Shown piece after piece: positions 35,688 through 44,822 of a stretch of 64,000 bases of DNA. The position numbers and the translations under genes were made by a program. This stretch comes from Haloarchaeobius amylolyticus (GTDB lineage: Archaea > Halobacteriota > Halobacteria > Halobacteriales > Natrialbaceae): assembly GCF_026616195.1 (NCBI RefSeq), contig NZ_JANHDH010000002.1, positions 186,001-250,000 on the forward strand, read 5' to 3'. The notes below the pieces were generated by a model that worked only from the letters and a program-made list of their open reading frames with translations, made no database searches and was not told where the DNA came from. Each line of letters opens with the position of its first letter. The stretch's first letter is position 1.

Positions 35688-36866
35688 ATGACTTCTGACG
35701 TGGAAACTCCCATCTACCTCGACCACCATGCCACCACCCCTGTAGACGAAGACGTCATTGAGGAGATGAAGCCCTACTTCATAGAACATTACGGGAACCC
35801 TGCGAGCGAAGACCACATCTACGGGGCCAACGCCAAAAGAGCGGTCAACGAAGCCAGAGAACGCATCTCAGAAGTGGTGAACTCCCGCCCCGAGGAAATC
35901 ATCTTCACCAGCGGAGCTACCGAATCCGACAACTTAGCTATCAAGGGAGCAGCCGAGTACGCGGCCAAACACGACAAGGGGAACCACGTCATCACAGCTG
36001 TCACCGAGCATGAAGCTGTACTCGAAGCCTGCGAAGCAATGGAAGAGAAAGGGTTCGCTGTTACATACCTTCCTGTCGACGAACACGGCCAGGTCGATCC
36101 CAGCGACGTAGAAACCGCGATCCGTGACGACACCGTGCTAATCTCGATTATGGCCGCAAACAACGAGATCGGTACCACCGCACCTCTCAACACAATCGGT
36201 GACATCGCCAAAAAGAAAGAGGTCTTCTTCCACACTGATGCAGTCCAGGCAATCGGATACCTCCCCATCGATGTTGAGGAAATGGGGATCGACCTGATGT
36301 CTATCTCCGGTCACAAGATCTACGGGCCGAAAGGCGTCGGAGCACTCTATGTCCGCCGCAGAAATCCAAAGGTGAAACTCGAACCTTTGCTTCACGGCGG
36401 CGGGCACGAACGAGGCTGGAGATCTGGTACGCTCAATGTACCGTCTATCGTCGGGTTTTCAAAGGCAGTTGAGATGGCCGACAAGAACATGAAGGAACGT
36501 ACTAACCACGTGAATGCGCTCACCACCTATATGTGGGAACGATTCAACGACGAGCTGGACAATATCGTCCTGAACGGTCATCCGGAGAAACGGATACCCA
36601 ACAACCTGAACATTAGTTTCGCAAGCGTAGAGAACAAGGCCCTCGTCAAGAACCTGCAACCTGATATAGCAGTCTCAGCAGGTTCGGCGTGCACCACGGG
36701 CCAGGTAGAAGCCTCACACGTCCTTCAGGCCATCACCGAGAACGAAGCCAGGTGGCACAACGCAATACGATTCGGCTTCGGGAAAGACAACACCAAAGAA
36801 GAGATTGAGTACGCCACCGACGAAGTAATCAAGATAGTTAACAGACTCCGCAACCTGTCCTTCTAG
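35688..36866 (+). CDS. dndA: cysteine desulfurase DndA
   Basis: A 392-residue class V aminotransferase-fold desulfurase. PLP lysine lies in MSISGHKIYGPKG, and the substrate His in FHTDAVQAIGY. The persulfide cysteine loop is SAGSACTTGQ. It feeds sulfur from cysteine to DndC. Its position in the dnd operon separates it from housekeeping IscS-like enzymes. Final gene of the plus-strand modification operon. Confidence 0.95.
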   Translation: MTSDVETPIYLDHHATTPVDEDVIEEMKPYFIEHYGNPASEDHIYGANAKRAVNEARERISEVVNSRPEEIIFTSGATESDNLAIKGAAEYAAKHDKGNHVITAVTEHEAVLEACEAMEEKGFAVTYLPVDEHGQVDPSDVETAIRDDTVLISIMAANNEIGTTAPLNTIGDIAKKKEVFFHTDAVQAIGYLPIDVEEMGIDLMSISGHKIYGPKGVGALYVRRRNPKVKLEPLLHGGGHERGWRSGTLNVPSIVGFSKAVEMADKNMKERTNHVNALTTYMWERFNDELDNIVLNGHPEKRIPNNLNISFASVENKALVKNLQPDIAVSAGSACTTGQVEASHVLQAITENEARWHNAIRFGFGKDNTKEEIEYATDEVIKIVNRLRNLSF

Positions 36867-36933
36867 AACTGTAGCGTGGCAAAAACAAGTCTTTGTATGT
36901 ATCGATGGCGGTGGAGATTCAATCCATCAATTA

Positions 36934-37075
36934 CTATCTCTCTTTTACTTGAAATTCGCTGCTGCATTCCTTGCACCGATATTTCTCGGGATGCTCAACT
37001 AGCTTCGATTTTCGATATCTCGTAATTTAAGACTCACAACTCCTGCAGACGACCAACCATCTCGCCTCTGTAAAC
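36934..37075 (-). pseudogene. zinc-ribbon remnant with in-frame stop
   Basis: On the minus strand, WLVVCRSCES is followed by a TAA, then the same frame continues as LVEHPEKYRCKECSSEFQVK to a TAG at 36,934-36,936. Two CxxC pairs spaced about 25 residues apart look like a zinc ribbon broken by one nonsense codon. No start codon was found in frame. The reading is tentative. Confidence 0.35.
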
Positions 37076-37089
37076 ACCTCACAATATAA

Positions 37090-37359
37090 TTAAGTATTCA
37101 GTCTCTCCGCCCACTCCTTGAATCTCGAGCCGTGACTCGTATCGTTCTCCGTATTCAACAGATGGACGTTGATTAGTTCGTGACGAACAGTTGAGACTGT
37201 ATCAACCCCACTGTTTTGCTTGAAGTAATTTCCGGTGACACTTTTCACGGTCGGATCTCCATCGACATACTTGACAACACCAATGCGGCCTTTTGATCTC
37301 AAGGTAACCTCACATGTTAAGGAACCAATATCCACATGTAACCCGTACTCACGCACCAC
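37090..37359 (-). CDS. small hypothetical protein with operator-like palindrome upstream
   Basis: An 89-residue product from the ATG at 37,359. It is beta-rich near the N-terminus (HVDIGSLTCEVTLRSKGRIG) and ends with RHELINVHLLNTENDT and a charged helix. No family was recognised. A perfect 8-bp palindrome lies 13 bases upstream of its start. It may be regulatory, but this is not shown. Confidence 0.45.
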   Translation of the reverse strand: MVREYGLHVDIGSLTCEVTLRSKGRIGVVKYVDGDPTVKSVTGNYFKQNSGVDTVSTVRHELINVHLLNTENDTSHGSRFKEWAERLNT

Positions 37360-37372
37360 ATTGGGTCTAAAC

Positions 37373-37389
37373 TTTTATCACTGATAAAA
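37373..37389. promoter_or_regulatory. 8-bp palindrome (operator candidate)
   Basis: The arms ttttatca and tgataaaa are separated by a single c. It sits just upstream of the small minus-strand gene at 37,359, and 87 bases downstream of the stop of the next minus-strand gene. A/T-rich palindromes at this distance are often repressor operators in archaea. A TATA box with chance symmetry is the alternative. Confidence 0.45.
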
Positions 37390-37475
37390 ACTCTCCTCAG
37401 AGCAATCCGGAGATATCTCAAAGCACTCCAGGTAAAGGTTGGACGAGGCTGTGTTCCGGATCTCCTCACTAACAG

Positions 37476-38429
37476 TCATAGCTCGGTTTCTACAAACGAT
37501 GGGTAATAGCGATAGACTTTCTCGTACATTTCCTTTTTTTCATCAGAGATCGGTACTTCGTTACTGATCGGGTCACCAGGAAGTGCCTCGTCGAGAGACC
37601 TCGCTTCAACAAGGGTCAGGTTTGGATTCTCGATCTGGAAGAGGTCTGAACCCTTTTCAACGAACTCGAATTCCTCAAAATTCGCTTTTTCTATGGAATC
37701 CACCATGCTCTCGGAATATACCACACCGCCAAACGTCATCATTTTCGCATTATCCTCATATTCGAAATTTACTAATTGTTGGAATTTTATTTGCTCGTCT
37801 TCCGCCACACCTTTATTCCTGGGTCTGAGGTAATATGATTCGATAACATTAGATAGGATCTTCTGGTAAGTCTTCGCTTTTCCGTTGCCGAATAAATCAG
37901 AGTCACTGATAGTATCAGGGATGTTATCGGCACCAACCTCTTTTTTCAATCGGTCAAGGCGGGATTCATCTTCTTCTAACCCACTGTCCTTATCTGGCAC
38001 AGCGTTCAAAGTGGTGAAAAAGAAGCTGCCCGGTGGAGCCTCAGAAAAGAACACCTGGAATTCGTTGTCTATCATAGACTCTTGTAGACAGGTCTCGTAG
38101 TCCAACCAAAGTATCGTAGGCTTGTCCCAGTCAATTTCTGAGAGCGCATCCTTCGAATCTTTCAGTATGAGATCGATACAACTGTATGGTGTATTAAACT
38201 CAAACCGTTCCTTGTCTTGGAAAACACGCTCTATACTCACCATATCATCGATCCCATATTCTTTATGCAGTATCCTGAATTCACTGAAAAAGATTGACCC
38301 AAAACCGATGTACCGGTAGTCCCGATGTGGATGAAGATGAACTGCTCTCTGTAAAAGTTCAGCCAACATTTTCCTTTCAATACTCTTCGCAGGCCTCAGC
38401 CTGAAATTGATATCATCATAGGACGGCAT
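37476..38429 (-). CDS. partner of GHKL ATPase, possible methyltransferase-like fold
   Basis: A 317-residue protein. N-terminal FRLRPAKSIERKML is followed by RYIGFGSIFFSEFRIL and DMVSIERVFQ, a glycine-containing loop and acidic strand end that could be a SAM-binding Rossmann fold. PTILWLDYETCL may be the active-site strand. No firm family call can be made from sequence. It starts 3 bases after the GHKL gene stop on the same strand, so the two form an operon embedded, in reverse, in the dnd-pbe cluster. Confidence 0.6.
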   Translation of the reverse strand: MPSYDDINFRLRPAKSIERKMLAELLQRAVHLHPHRDYRYIGFGSIFFSEFRILHKEYGIDDMVSIERVFQDKERFEFNTPYSCIDLILKDSKDALSEIDWDKPTILWLDYETCLQESMIDNEFQVFFSEAPPGSFFFTTLNAVPDKDSGLEEDESRLDRLKKEVGADNIPDTISDSDLFGNGKAKTYQKILSNVIESYYLRPRNKGVAEDEQIKFQQLVNFEYEDNAKMMTFGGVVYSESMVDSIEKANFEEFEFVEKGSDLFQIENPNLTLVEARSLDEALPGDPISNEVPISDEKKEMYEKVYRYYPSFVETEL

Positions 38430-38432
38430 GCT

Positions 38433-39779
38433 TTATCTCTCTACCTGATCTGAATAGAAGTATTCAAACGTCTCAACGCCTACCTCCTTGTACGTTCCAA
38501 CCCCCAACACATCTTTGATGTCCTCAATCTTGTCCTTGGGCCTGCTATAGTTGATATACCCAACTTCATCCTCCTCTTCAACTTCTTCAGGATTTGGGGC
38601 TGTGAAATCTCGTTCCTCACTGGTATCCATTTGATTAACATCAACGTACTCCCCGGAGTCGATTCTTTGTTCAATTGGAGAACTCTCACCCTGCCCCAAA
38701 TTCATATCTGATTTCTGATTACTAACTTCTCGTAAGAAATTGAACACAGATCGAGTTACTGAAATCATTCTCTGTTTTCCTCTCTGATACACACCTGAAT
38801 CAGGGTTTATGTCTGTTTTCGTTGTATTCCATGGTAGCGCGCCCGGATCAGAGCTCTTGAAATTTACCATGCCTCGAAAACGGGCAAAGTCGTTGTGATA
38901 TTTCGGTAGGGGGTCCCCCCAACCGGTCATTTCTGATTGATCCGCTTCAAGCACCAGCCGACCATTACAAAAGACGTACCAACCAGCCTTGTTTGGGTCA
39001 GCTTCTCCTAAACCTGCTCGGATATCAACTTCAACTTCTTCTTCTTCGCGCTCGAAAATAAAGTTTTGAAAAGCGGGTTTGAAGTCATCATCCTCCAGCA
39101 TCTCCAAAGGAGAGTAACCAAGTCCCTCGTTGTTCAGAATGATTTCTAAGCTTCGGTTGAGAAACATACTAAATTCGGATGTCAAATGGCTTCGCAGCTT
39201 GGAGATGAAAAGATTGTCTCCAAAATTCTCTCTTGGGGACTCGTGTAAGTCTGTGATCTGGATCCTTGTCCCCGTCTCGTCCAGAGTGCAACGGGGATCA
39301 TCTTCATCGATAGATTCCCCAGTGAAATTCCAACCATCGTGTTGTTTCCACTCTTCCGAATCAATCTCTATAACATATCTTTCGTTATTTCCGTGGTAGT
39401 AAGTTTCCAGGAGGAAGTTTTTTCCGAGCCGGAAAAATGAGCGTTTCATTCCGACACCAAATTTCCCTATCTTGGATGGCAGATCTCCCCCCTCCATATC
39501 AGGTCTGCCAAATCGGAATGCATAGTCCTCAGCGAGATCTCTTGGAATGCCGCCACAATTGTCCTTAATGGTGATTTCATCAGAATCCGCATCAATCCGC
39601 ACATAGAGGCCAGATAGATCCTCTTCATCATCTGCAATTCTTGTAGCCCCGTCAATGCTGTTATCCACGAACTCTGGAATGGTGTCGATCAACTTCACGT
39701 CCCGAGTGATGATTTCGATAAAAAACTCTTTGACCGGATGGGCGTCGATATCAAATGTCCCTGAGTCTGAATCGCTCAT
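38433..39779 (-). CDS. GHKL (MORC/Hsp90-like) ATPase
   Basis: A 448-residue protein. The Bergerat-fold boxes are all visible: N box EFVDNSIDGA (about residue 40), G1 box DNCGGIPRDLAEDYAFRFG, and G2 box GKFGVGMKRSFFRLG. A later TGTRIQITDLHE completes the pocket. The C-terminal third is acidic and of unknown fold. MORC-like GHKL ATPases linked to restriction-modification loci are known from comparative genomics (Iyer, Abhiman and Aravind 2008). It precedes the unknown 317-residue partner. Confidence 0.8.
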   Translation of the reverse strand: MSDSDSGTFDIDAHPVKEFFIEIITRDVKLIDTIPEFVDNSIDGATRIADDEEDLSGLYVRIDADSDEITIKDNCGGIPRDLAEDYAFRFGRPDMEGGDLPSKIGKFGVGMKRSFFRLGKNFLLETYYHGNNERYVIEIDSEEWKQHDGWNFTGESIDEDDPRCTLDETGTRIQITDLHESPRENFGDNLFISKLRSHLTSEFSMFLNRSLEIILNNEGLGYSPLEMLEDDDFKPAFQNFIFEREEEEVEVDIRAGLGEADPNKAGWYVFCNGRLVLEADQSEMTGWGDPLPKYHNDFARFRGMVNFKSSDPGALPWNTTKTDINPDSGVYQRGKQRMISVTRSVFNFLREVSNQKSDMNLGQGESSPIEQRIDSGEYVDVNQMDTSEERDFTAPNPEEVEEEDEVGYINYSRPKDKIEDIKDVLGVGTYKEVGVETFEYFYSDQVER

Positions 39780-40100
39780 GCTTTCTTCTTAAATAGGGTC
39801 TCTCCGTGCTACTGTAAAAATACTTTGCCAGTTATAGACAATCAAACGAAGTCGATTGGATTCCGTTTGCGTTCCTCTTTTAGGGTGAGATTCCCTAACC
39901 GTGATCTACGAGCTGTTCTTCCTGATCATCTCTATGGCAAGAGGTGTTCTGGATTCCAGTGGAGTCATCAATTACCCTCTCCAGATCTGTTTCAATAGGA
40001 CCATCTGAGTTTGAGGTTTTGCCTCACGATAGTTAAGATCAGCCGCACTTGGGGCCTGTGGGAAAAATTCAAATACCTACTAGCTATTGCTAGATTTCAG
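39780..40100 (+). other. divergent promoter region between GHKL gene and pbeA
   Basis: No ORF with start and domain features was seen; the longest frame runs into pbeA in phase (from 40,011) but lacks conserved-looking sequence. A TATA-like caaatacct lies near 40,070, about 25-30 bases before the pbeA ATG. A T/A-rich stretch near 39,815 may serve the minus-strand GHKL gene. Both promoters are inferences from spacing. Confidence 0.5.
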
Positions 40101-42074
40101 ATGGTAAGTTCTGACAAGGGGCTAAGAGACTTGGATCTCCCCGACGTCATCGAAACCTCTGACGTAGACTTTGCTGAGGAATTTTACAACCCTGCCCTTA
40201 GTGTCTCGGTAGAGTACAAGCGAGGTGTCGGCTACTTTACCAGCAATTGGTTTAAGCACGCTTCAAGAGGGCTGAAGGGTCTCGCGGAGAACGAAGGCAC
40301 CGCCAAGTGGATAATCAGTCCAATACTGGAGGAAGAGGACTGGGAAGCCCTTCAGAAAGGGGAGGAAGCTAAACGAAGCCAGGAACTATACGACCGCCTC
40401 AAAAACTTGGTCTCCGACATTGAGGAGGGACTCGAAAAAGAGACCCAGAATACCATTGCGTGGATGATCGCTGACGGTCTTCTTGACATCAAGCTCGCAA
40501 TCACCGGGGAAAACCTCTCCGGCGACTTCCACGACAAATGGGGAATCATGCGAGACGCCAACGACGACAAAATTGCCTTTCACGGCTCCCAAAACGACAG
40601 CAGCAAAGGATTCTCAAACTACGAATCCTACACTGTCTTCATTTCCTGGGACTCCGAACGCGAAGCAAACAAATTGGCAAAGCACGAGAGACGGTTCGAC
40701 GATATCTGGGACAACGCCAAACGAGGGGTGTACAGCCTCTCACTGCCTGACAGTATCTCCCTCAACATAGCTGAACTACGGGATGACGACCGTCCCTACG
40801 ACAACCCCTCTGAATCAAGGAAACTGACCAGCGCCTACCGCTGGCGTCACCAAGAAGTAGCAGTGAACAAGTTCCTGGAAAACGGTCACGGCATCCTCGA
40901 CATGGCCACCGGAACCGGGAAAACCCGGACCTCCCTCAAAATCCTGAACCGCCTGCTAAGACAGGACGCCGTAGAGAACATCGTCGTCGCCACCCGAGGA
41001 AACGACCTCCTTGACCAATGGTACGACACCCTATCAGAGAGCTTCAGCGCAGACGAAATGTGGATCTACCAGGAATACGACGGCGACCACGACCTCAGCC
41101 AGTTCTTGACCAAGAACCGTGACAAGTTGGAAGCCCTGATCATCTCCTATGATAACCTACACGAAGTAATCGAAAACGATGTCAACAACAAAATCCCTCG
41201 AAGCCTGTTGATCGCGGACGAAGTCCACAACATCGGTAGCGACACACGACAAGCCAACTTGACCGGAAAACTCGAAGCCTTCAAACACCGGCTCGGCCTC
41301 AGCGCCACACCCTTCGACCCCTACGACCCGGACAGGAACGACTTCATACGAGACGAAGTAGGGCCCGTCGTCTACGAGTTCTCCGCCGAAGACGCAATCA
41401 AAAGAGGAATCCTCACCGAACTCGACTACACACCGCTCTTCTACGAACTCTCAGAAGAGGACAAGGAAGAGCAAAAAGCAGCGTTCGGCAAATACAGCGG
41501 CTTGAAACAGCAGAATCCGAACATCCCGAAAAGCCAGCTGTACATCATGCTGGCTAAGGTCCGGAAAACCTCCGAGGAGAAACTACCTGTCTTCCGAGAA
41601 TACCTGGAGAACAACCCTGAAATCCTCGAGGGCTGCCTCATCTTCGTCGAGACAAAGGAGTACGGGCACAAGGTCCAGAAAATCATCCACAACCACACCA
41701 AGAGCTACCGGACCTACTACGGGGAAGACCCGGAGGAAACACTCGAAGCCTTCTCAAACGGCGATATCTCCACCCTTGTCAGCAGCAAGGCAATCTCCGA
41801 AGGCATCGACATCAAATCCGTGAAGAACATCATCCTGTTCACATCCAACCGTTCCAAAGGAACCACCATCCAGCGCATCGGCAGAGCACTCAGAACGGAT
41901 CCTGATAACCCTGGGAAAACAGCTAACATAGTTGACTTTGTTGTCAGGAGTGACATCGAAGAAGAACCTGAGGACAACGAAGACGATGAGGATGACGAGG
42001 TCGACATACCCCCGGACAAGATTCGGTACGACTGGCTCAACGACCTCAGCAAAGTTTCAAAGGAGGAAAACTGA
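40101..42074 (+). CDS. pbeA: PbeA-like PLD-domain superfamily II helicase
   Basis: A 657-residue protein from the ATG at 40,101. N-terminal 230 residues form a phospholipase-D-like nuclease domain (FHDKWGIM, then GSQNDSSKG). The helicase follows: Walker A DMATGTGKTRTS, DEVH box LLIADEVHN, GLSATPFDP and motif VI IQRIGRALR. Archaeal phosphorothioation defence of the DndCDEA-PbeABCD type pairs modification genes with four restriction-like genes; position and content fit PbeA. The name is assigned by order and domain, not by alignment. Confidence 0.8.
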   Translation: MVSSDKGLRDLDLPDVIETSDVDFAEEFYNPALSVSVEYKRGVGYFTSNWFKHASRGLKGLAENEGTAKWIISPILEEEDWEALQKGEEAKRSQELYDRLKNLVSDIEEGLEKETQNTIAWMIADGLLDIKLAITGENLSGDFHDKWGIMRDANDDKIAFHGSQNDSSKGFSNYESYTVFISWDSEREANKLAKHERRFDDIWDNAKRGVYSLSLPDSISLNIAELRDDDRPYDNPSESRKLTSAYRWRHQEVAVNKFLENGHGILDMATGTGKTRTSLKILNRLLRQDAVENIVVATRGNDLLDQWYDTLSESFSADEMWIYQEYDGDHDLSQFLTKNRDKLEALIISYDNLHEVIENDVNNKIPRSLLIADEVHNIGSDTRQANLTGKLEAFKHRLGLSATPFDPYDPDRNDFIRDEVGPVVYEFSAEDAIKRGILTELDYTPLFYELSEEDKEEQKAAFGKYSGLKQQNPNIPKSQLYIMLAKVRKTSEEKLPVFREYLENNPEILEGCLIFVETKEYGHKVQKIIHNHTKSYRTYYGEDPEETLEAFSNGDISTLVSSKAISEGIDIKSVKNIILFTSNRSKGTTIQRIGRALRTDPDNPGKTANIVDFVVRSDIEEEPEDNEDDEDDEVDIPPDKIRYDWLNDLSKVSKEEN

Positions 42075-42077
42075 CCC

Positions 42078-42266
42078 ATGGCAAAACCAGAAGTCGAAGA
42101 AATCGTTGAAGAGGTAATGGAAAAACACGGTCAATCAGACGTGGTCAAGGAGAGATTCCTGAACTTCTACGAAAACGCGATAGAGGAAAACTTCGGCGGC
42201 AACGACCTGCAAGGACTGATTAACACAGTAGAACTCACCGAAGAGGAGAGACTCGATGGATCTTAG
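42078..42266 (+). CDS. pbeB: PbeB-like small protein
   Basis: A 62-residue, acidic, helical product (KPEVEEIVEEVMEKHGQSD). It starts 3 bases after pbeA and overlaps pbeC by 11 bases, so it is part of the same tight operon. Its identity as PbeB rests on order alone. It might be a connector between the PLD helicase and the ATPase. Confidence 0.6.
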   Translation: MAKPEVEEIVEEVMEKHGQSDVVKERFLNFYENAIEENFGGNDLQGLINTVELTEEERLDGS

Positions 42267-44214
42267 AATCACAGGCTTCCGGTACCACAACATCCGGGAG
42301 TTCAAAGACCTGGAAATCGACTTGACGCGAGACGGCGAGGACGCCCACCACATCTCGCTCGTCCAGATGCCTAACGGCACCGGAAAAACCACTACTATGG
42401 ACCTGATCCGGACTGTCCTCGTAGGTAAGGATTTGAGTAAAAACAAGGAAGGAGAGCTCACCGTCTCAAACCTGGAACCCGAGGACTTCGACGCAATAGA
42501 AGGCTGGTTCGAAGCTGACTTCAAATCCAACGACACCCCGTTCACCTTCCGTCTGGAACTTGACTACGAAACCTACGACCACCAGTACCGGACCATCACC
42601 CCCAGCGAAACTGGCGGCGGGGATATGCTCGGCCACTCCCTACCCAACCACGAACTGAACACGATCATCAACGAGTCCTTCGCCAACTTATTCGTCTTCA
42701 ACGGCGAGCTCACCCAAGACTTCATCCAAACCGGGAAAGACGAAGCCGAGAACGCCCTTAAAATCGTCAACTACCTCAACCGGATCGAGGATCAGAGGAA
42801 CAAGATCCCCCAAGAAGTAGAAGAAAAACAGAACGAGGAAGAGGTCACAAGCGTCAAAAGCGAATCCGGTTACCGCAACCTCAAGGGTCGACTAGATACC
42901 GCCCAGAAGAAACTGGAAAAACTGGAAGCGCGGGAAGAAACCCTTGAAACAGAAATCAGTGACCACGAAGACGCTATCCAGGACTTAGGTACAGAACGCA
43001 GCGAACTCTTAGCCGAGAACCAGGAGCAACTAGAGAAGGACCAGCGCCTGGAACGAGAAATCAACGAAGTCCGAGGCGAAATAGAAGACGCGACGGACGA
43101 ACTCCTAGAGCGGATGCGCTCTCCCAGTCAACTTCACAGAGACTTCCACGACGACATGGGAAAACTGGTGAAGAACATGAACATCATGGAGCTGCCGAAA
43201 CCCACCTCCCAAGAGTTCTTCACCGAGCTATCCAAACGCCCGAAATGCATCTGCGGCAGGGAAATCGACGAAGAACACGCCAAAACCATTCTGACCAACG
43301 CCGACCACTACCTTTCAGAAGAAGATATCGGCGTCCTCAATCTGCTCAAAGAAAACCTGCGAGGAGTACCCGACTTCGAGGACTATGAAGACAAGTTCGA
43401 GGAGTTAGATGATAAACGGGAGAAGTTGGAGCAGAAAAAGCAGGAGAAAGGCAGAGTCGACCTTGACGATCCGGACCTCAGCGAACGACTTGAGAAGATC
43501 ACCGAGCAGAAAGAAGAGGAGAAACGGCAGAAAAGACAGAAAGAAGAAGAGCTTCGTAAACTCACCAGCACCGACAAAAATGAGAGAGAAGAACTCGGTC
43601 TCGACTGGAAGAACAACATCCACCTCTGCCGCCAAAAAGTCCAGGAGCGGAAAAAAGAGGTTCGAGAAGCCAGTAACACCGTCAACTTCGGGAAGAAAGC
43701 AGACAAACTCGAAAGTATCTTCGACGAGTTTATCGACCGATACCTTAACGAACTCAAACATAATCAGATCGACGAAACCAACCAACGCCTGAAGAAAATC
43801 CTCGGCCTCTCACAAGTACAAATCGAGGCCATAGACAACTCCATCAGGATCAAAGGGAAAGAGGACGTCTCCGAAGGCCAAAGCCTCTCAATCGCCTACG
43901 CCTACCTCTCCACCCTGTTCGAGGACTCCGCAATCGATGTACCGTTCGTCATCGACAGCCCGGCGGTCAGCATCGACTACGAGAAACGAGCAGAAGTCGC
44001 ACCGATCATCTCCAACCTGTTCGATCAACTGGTGATCTTCGTAATCTCCTCCGAACGCGAACGCTTCGTCAGCGAACTCGATTCAGGCGACATCAAATAC
44101 TGTACCATCCACAAAACCGAGCAACCAGGCGAAGTCGAGAAAAGCCTGGACAAGGACTACTTCATGGACTTCCAATCCGAAACCGAAGAAGAACAACTGG
44201 AAGAGGTGGCCTGA
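42256..44214 (+). CDS. pbeC: PbeC-like SMC/Rad50 ATPase
   Basis: A 652-residue protein. Walker A is MPNGTGKTTTMDLI, then a coiled coil. A zinc-hook-like CICG lies at the apex (RPKCICGREI). The C-terminal lobe has VSEGQSLSIAYAYLS and Walker B VPFVIDSPAVSID, in which the usual acidic residue after Asp is Ser, as in related DndD/Rad50 variants. It ends directly before pbeD (TGA then ATG). Function as part of the Pbe restriction complex is inferred from the operon. Confidence 0.8.
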   Translation: MDLRITGFRYHNIREFKDLEIDLTRDGEDAHHISLVQMPNGTGKTTTMDLIRTVLVGKDLSKNKEGELTVSNLEPEDFDAIEGWFEADFKSNDTPFTFRLELDYETYDHQYRTITPSETGGGDMLGHSLPNHELNTIINESFANLFVFNGELTQDFIQTGKDEAENALKIVNYLNRIEDQRNKIPQEVEEKQNEEEVTSVKSESGYRNLKGRLDTAQKKLEKLEAREETLETEISDHEDAIQDLGTERSELLAENQEQLEKDQRLEREINEVRGEIEDATDELLERMRSPSQLHRDFHDDMGKLVKNMNIMELPKPTSQEFFTELSKRPKCICGREIDEEHAKTILTNADHYLSEEDIGVLNLLKENLRGVPDFEDYEDKFEELDDKREKLEQKKQEKGRVDLDDPDLSERLEKITEQKEEEKRQKRQKEEELRKLTSTDKNEREELGLDWKNNIHLCRQKVQERKKEVREASNTVNFGKKADKLESIFDEFIDRYLNELKHNQIDETNQRLKKILGLSQVQIEAIDNSIRIKGKEDVSEGQSLSIAYAYLSTLFEDSAIDVPFVIDSPAVSIDYEKRAEVAPIISNLFDQLVIFVISSERERFVSELDSGDIKYCTIHKTEQPGEVEKSLDKDYFMDFQSETEEEQLEEVA

Positions 44215-44685
44215 ATGTCATTCCGACTCAGCAAAGAGGCCAGAAGTTATTACGGCAACATAAACAAGAACAGCACCATCAACAAACTGGATACGGACTG
44301 GGACAAATACTACCTCTCCGCAATGGCTGGGATCAAAGCTCGGAGCCGGGTCCCTGACGACGAAGAACCTCCTGCAGAACAGGAGTTCGTCGACTATGTC
44401 ATCCAAAGCTACGAAGACCAGAAATACGAGATCTACGGGGCACTGATCGTGGCTGAGATTGAGCGCGAAGGGATTCCCTGGGGACAGAAAGAGGAAATCA
44501 AGCAGCTGATGCTCACCCTTCTGGACTCTAACACCAATACCCGACTCTCCAATGAAGGAACCCAGGCTCTCAACTGTTACGCGGAGAAAGGCTCCCGCCT
44601 AATCAGAAGCGAGATCATGCCTCCGCCGAAGCTGGACACTTTCCTTGAACGCTACTACGAACTCCTCGACGACCTCGGAGACTGA
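44215..44685 (+). CDS. pbeD: PbeD-like protein
   Basis: A 156-residue soluble protein, predicted mainly helical, with no catalytic motif recognised. It follows pbeC directly and ends the operon. Name assigned by gene order in the dndCDEA-pbeABCD arrangement. No further domain can be read. Confidence 0.65.
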   Translation: MSFRLSKEARSYYGNINKNSTINKLDTDWDKYYLSAMAGIKARSRVPDDEEPPAEQEFVDYVIQSYEDQKYEIYGALIVAEIEREGIPWGQKEEIKQLMLTLLDSNTNTRLSNEGTQALNCYAEKGSRLIRSEIMPPPKLDTFLERYYELLDDLGD

Positions 44686-44785
44686 AACACGGCTTCAGTA
44701 GTGGTCGTCCGCCCCCGGGTAATATAACTCGGTATCCGGTAACTCCCCCTCAAAAAAGCAATAGCATCTCTGAAATTCCCTGACT

Positions 44786-44801
44786 GGGAAAATACTTTAA
44801 C
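44786..44801 (+). promoter_or_regulatory. BRE/TATA-like promoter before the 44.8-kb operon
   Basis: The stretch gggaaaatactttaac has a purine-rich (BRE-like) part followed by a TATA-like aatacttta, centred about 28 bases upstream of the ATG at 44,823. This matches the near-leaderless layout common in haloarchaea. The gap after pbeD indicates a separate transcription unit. Confidence 0.5.
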
Positions 44802-44822
44802 CGCATTATGAGACAGTCCTGT

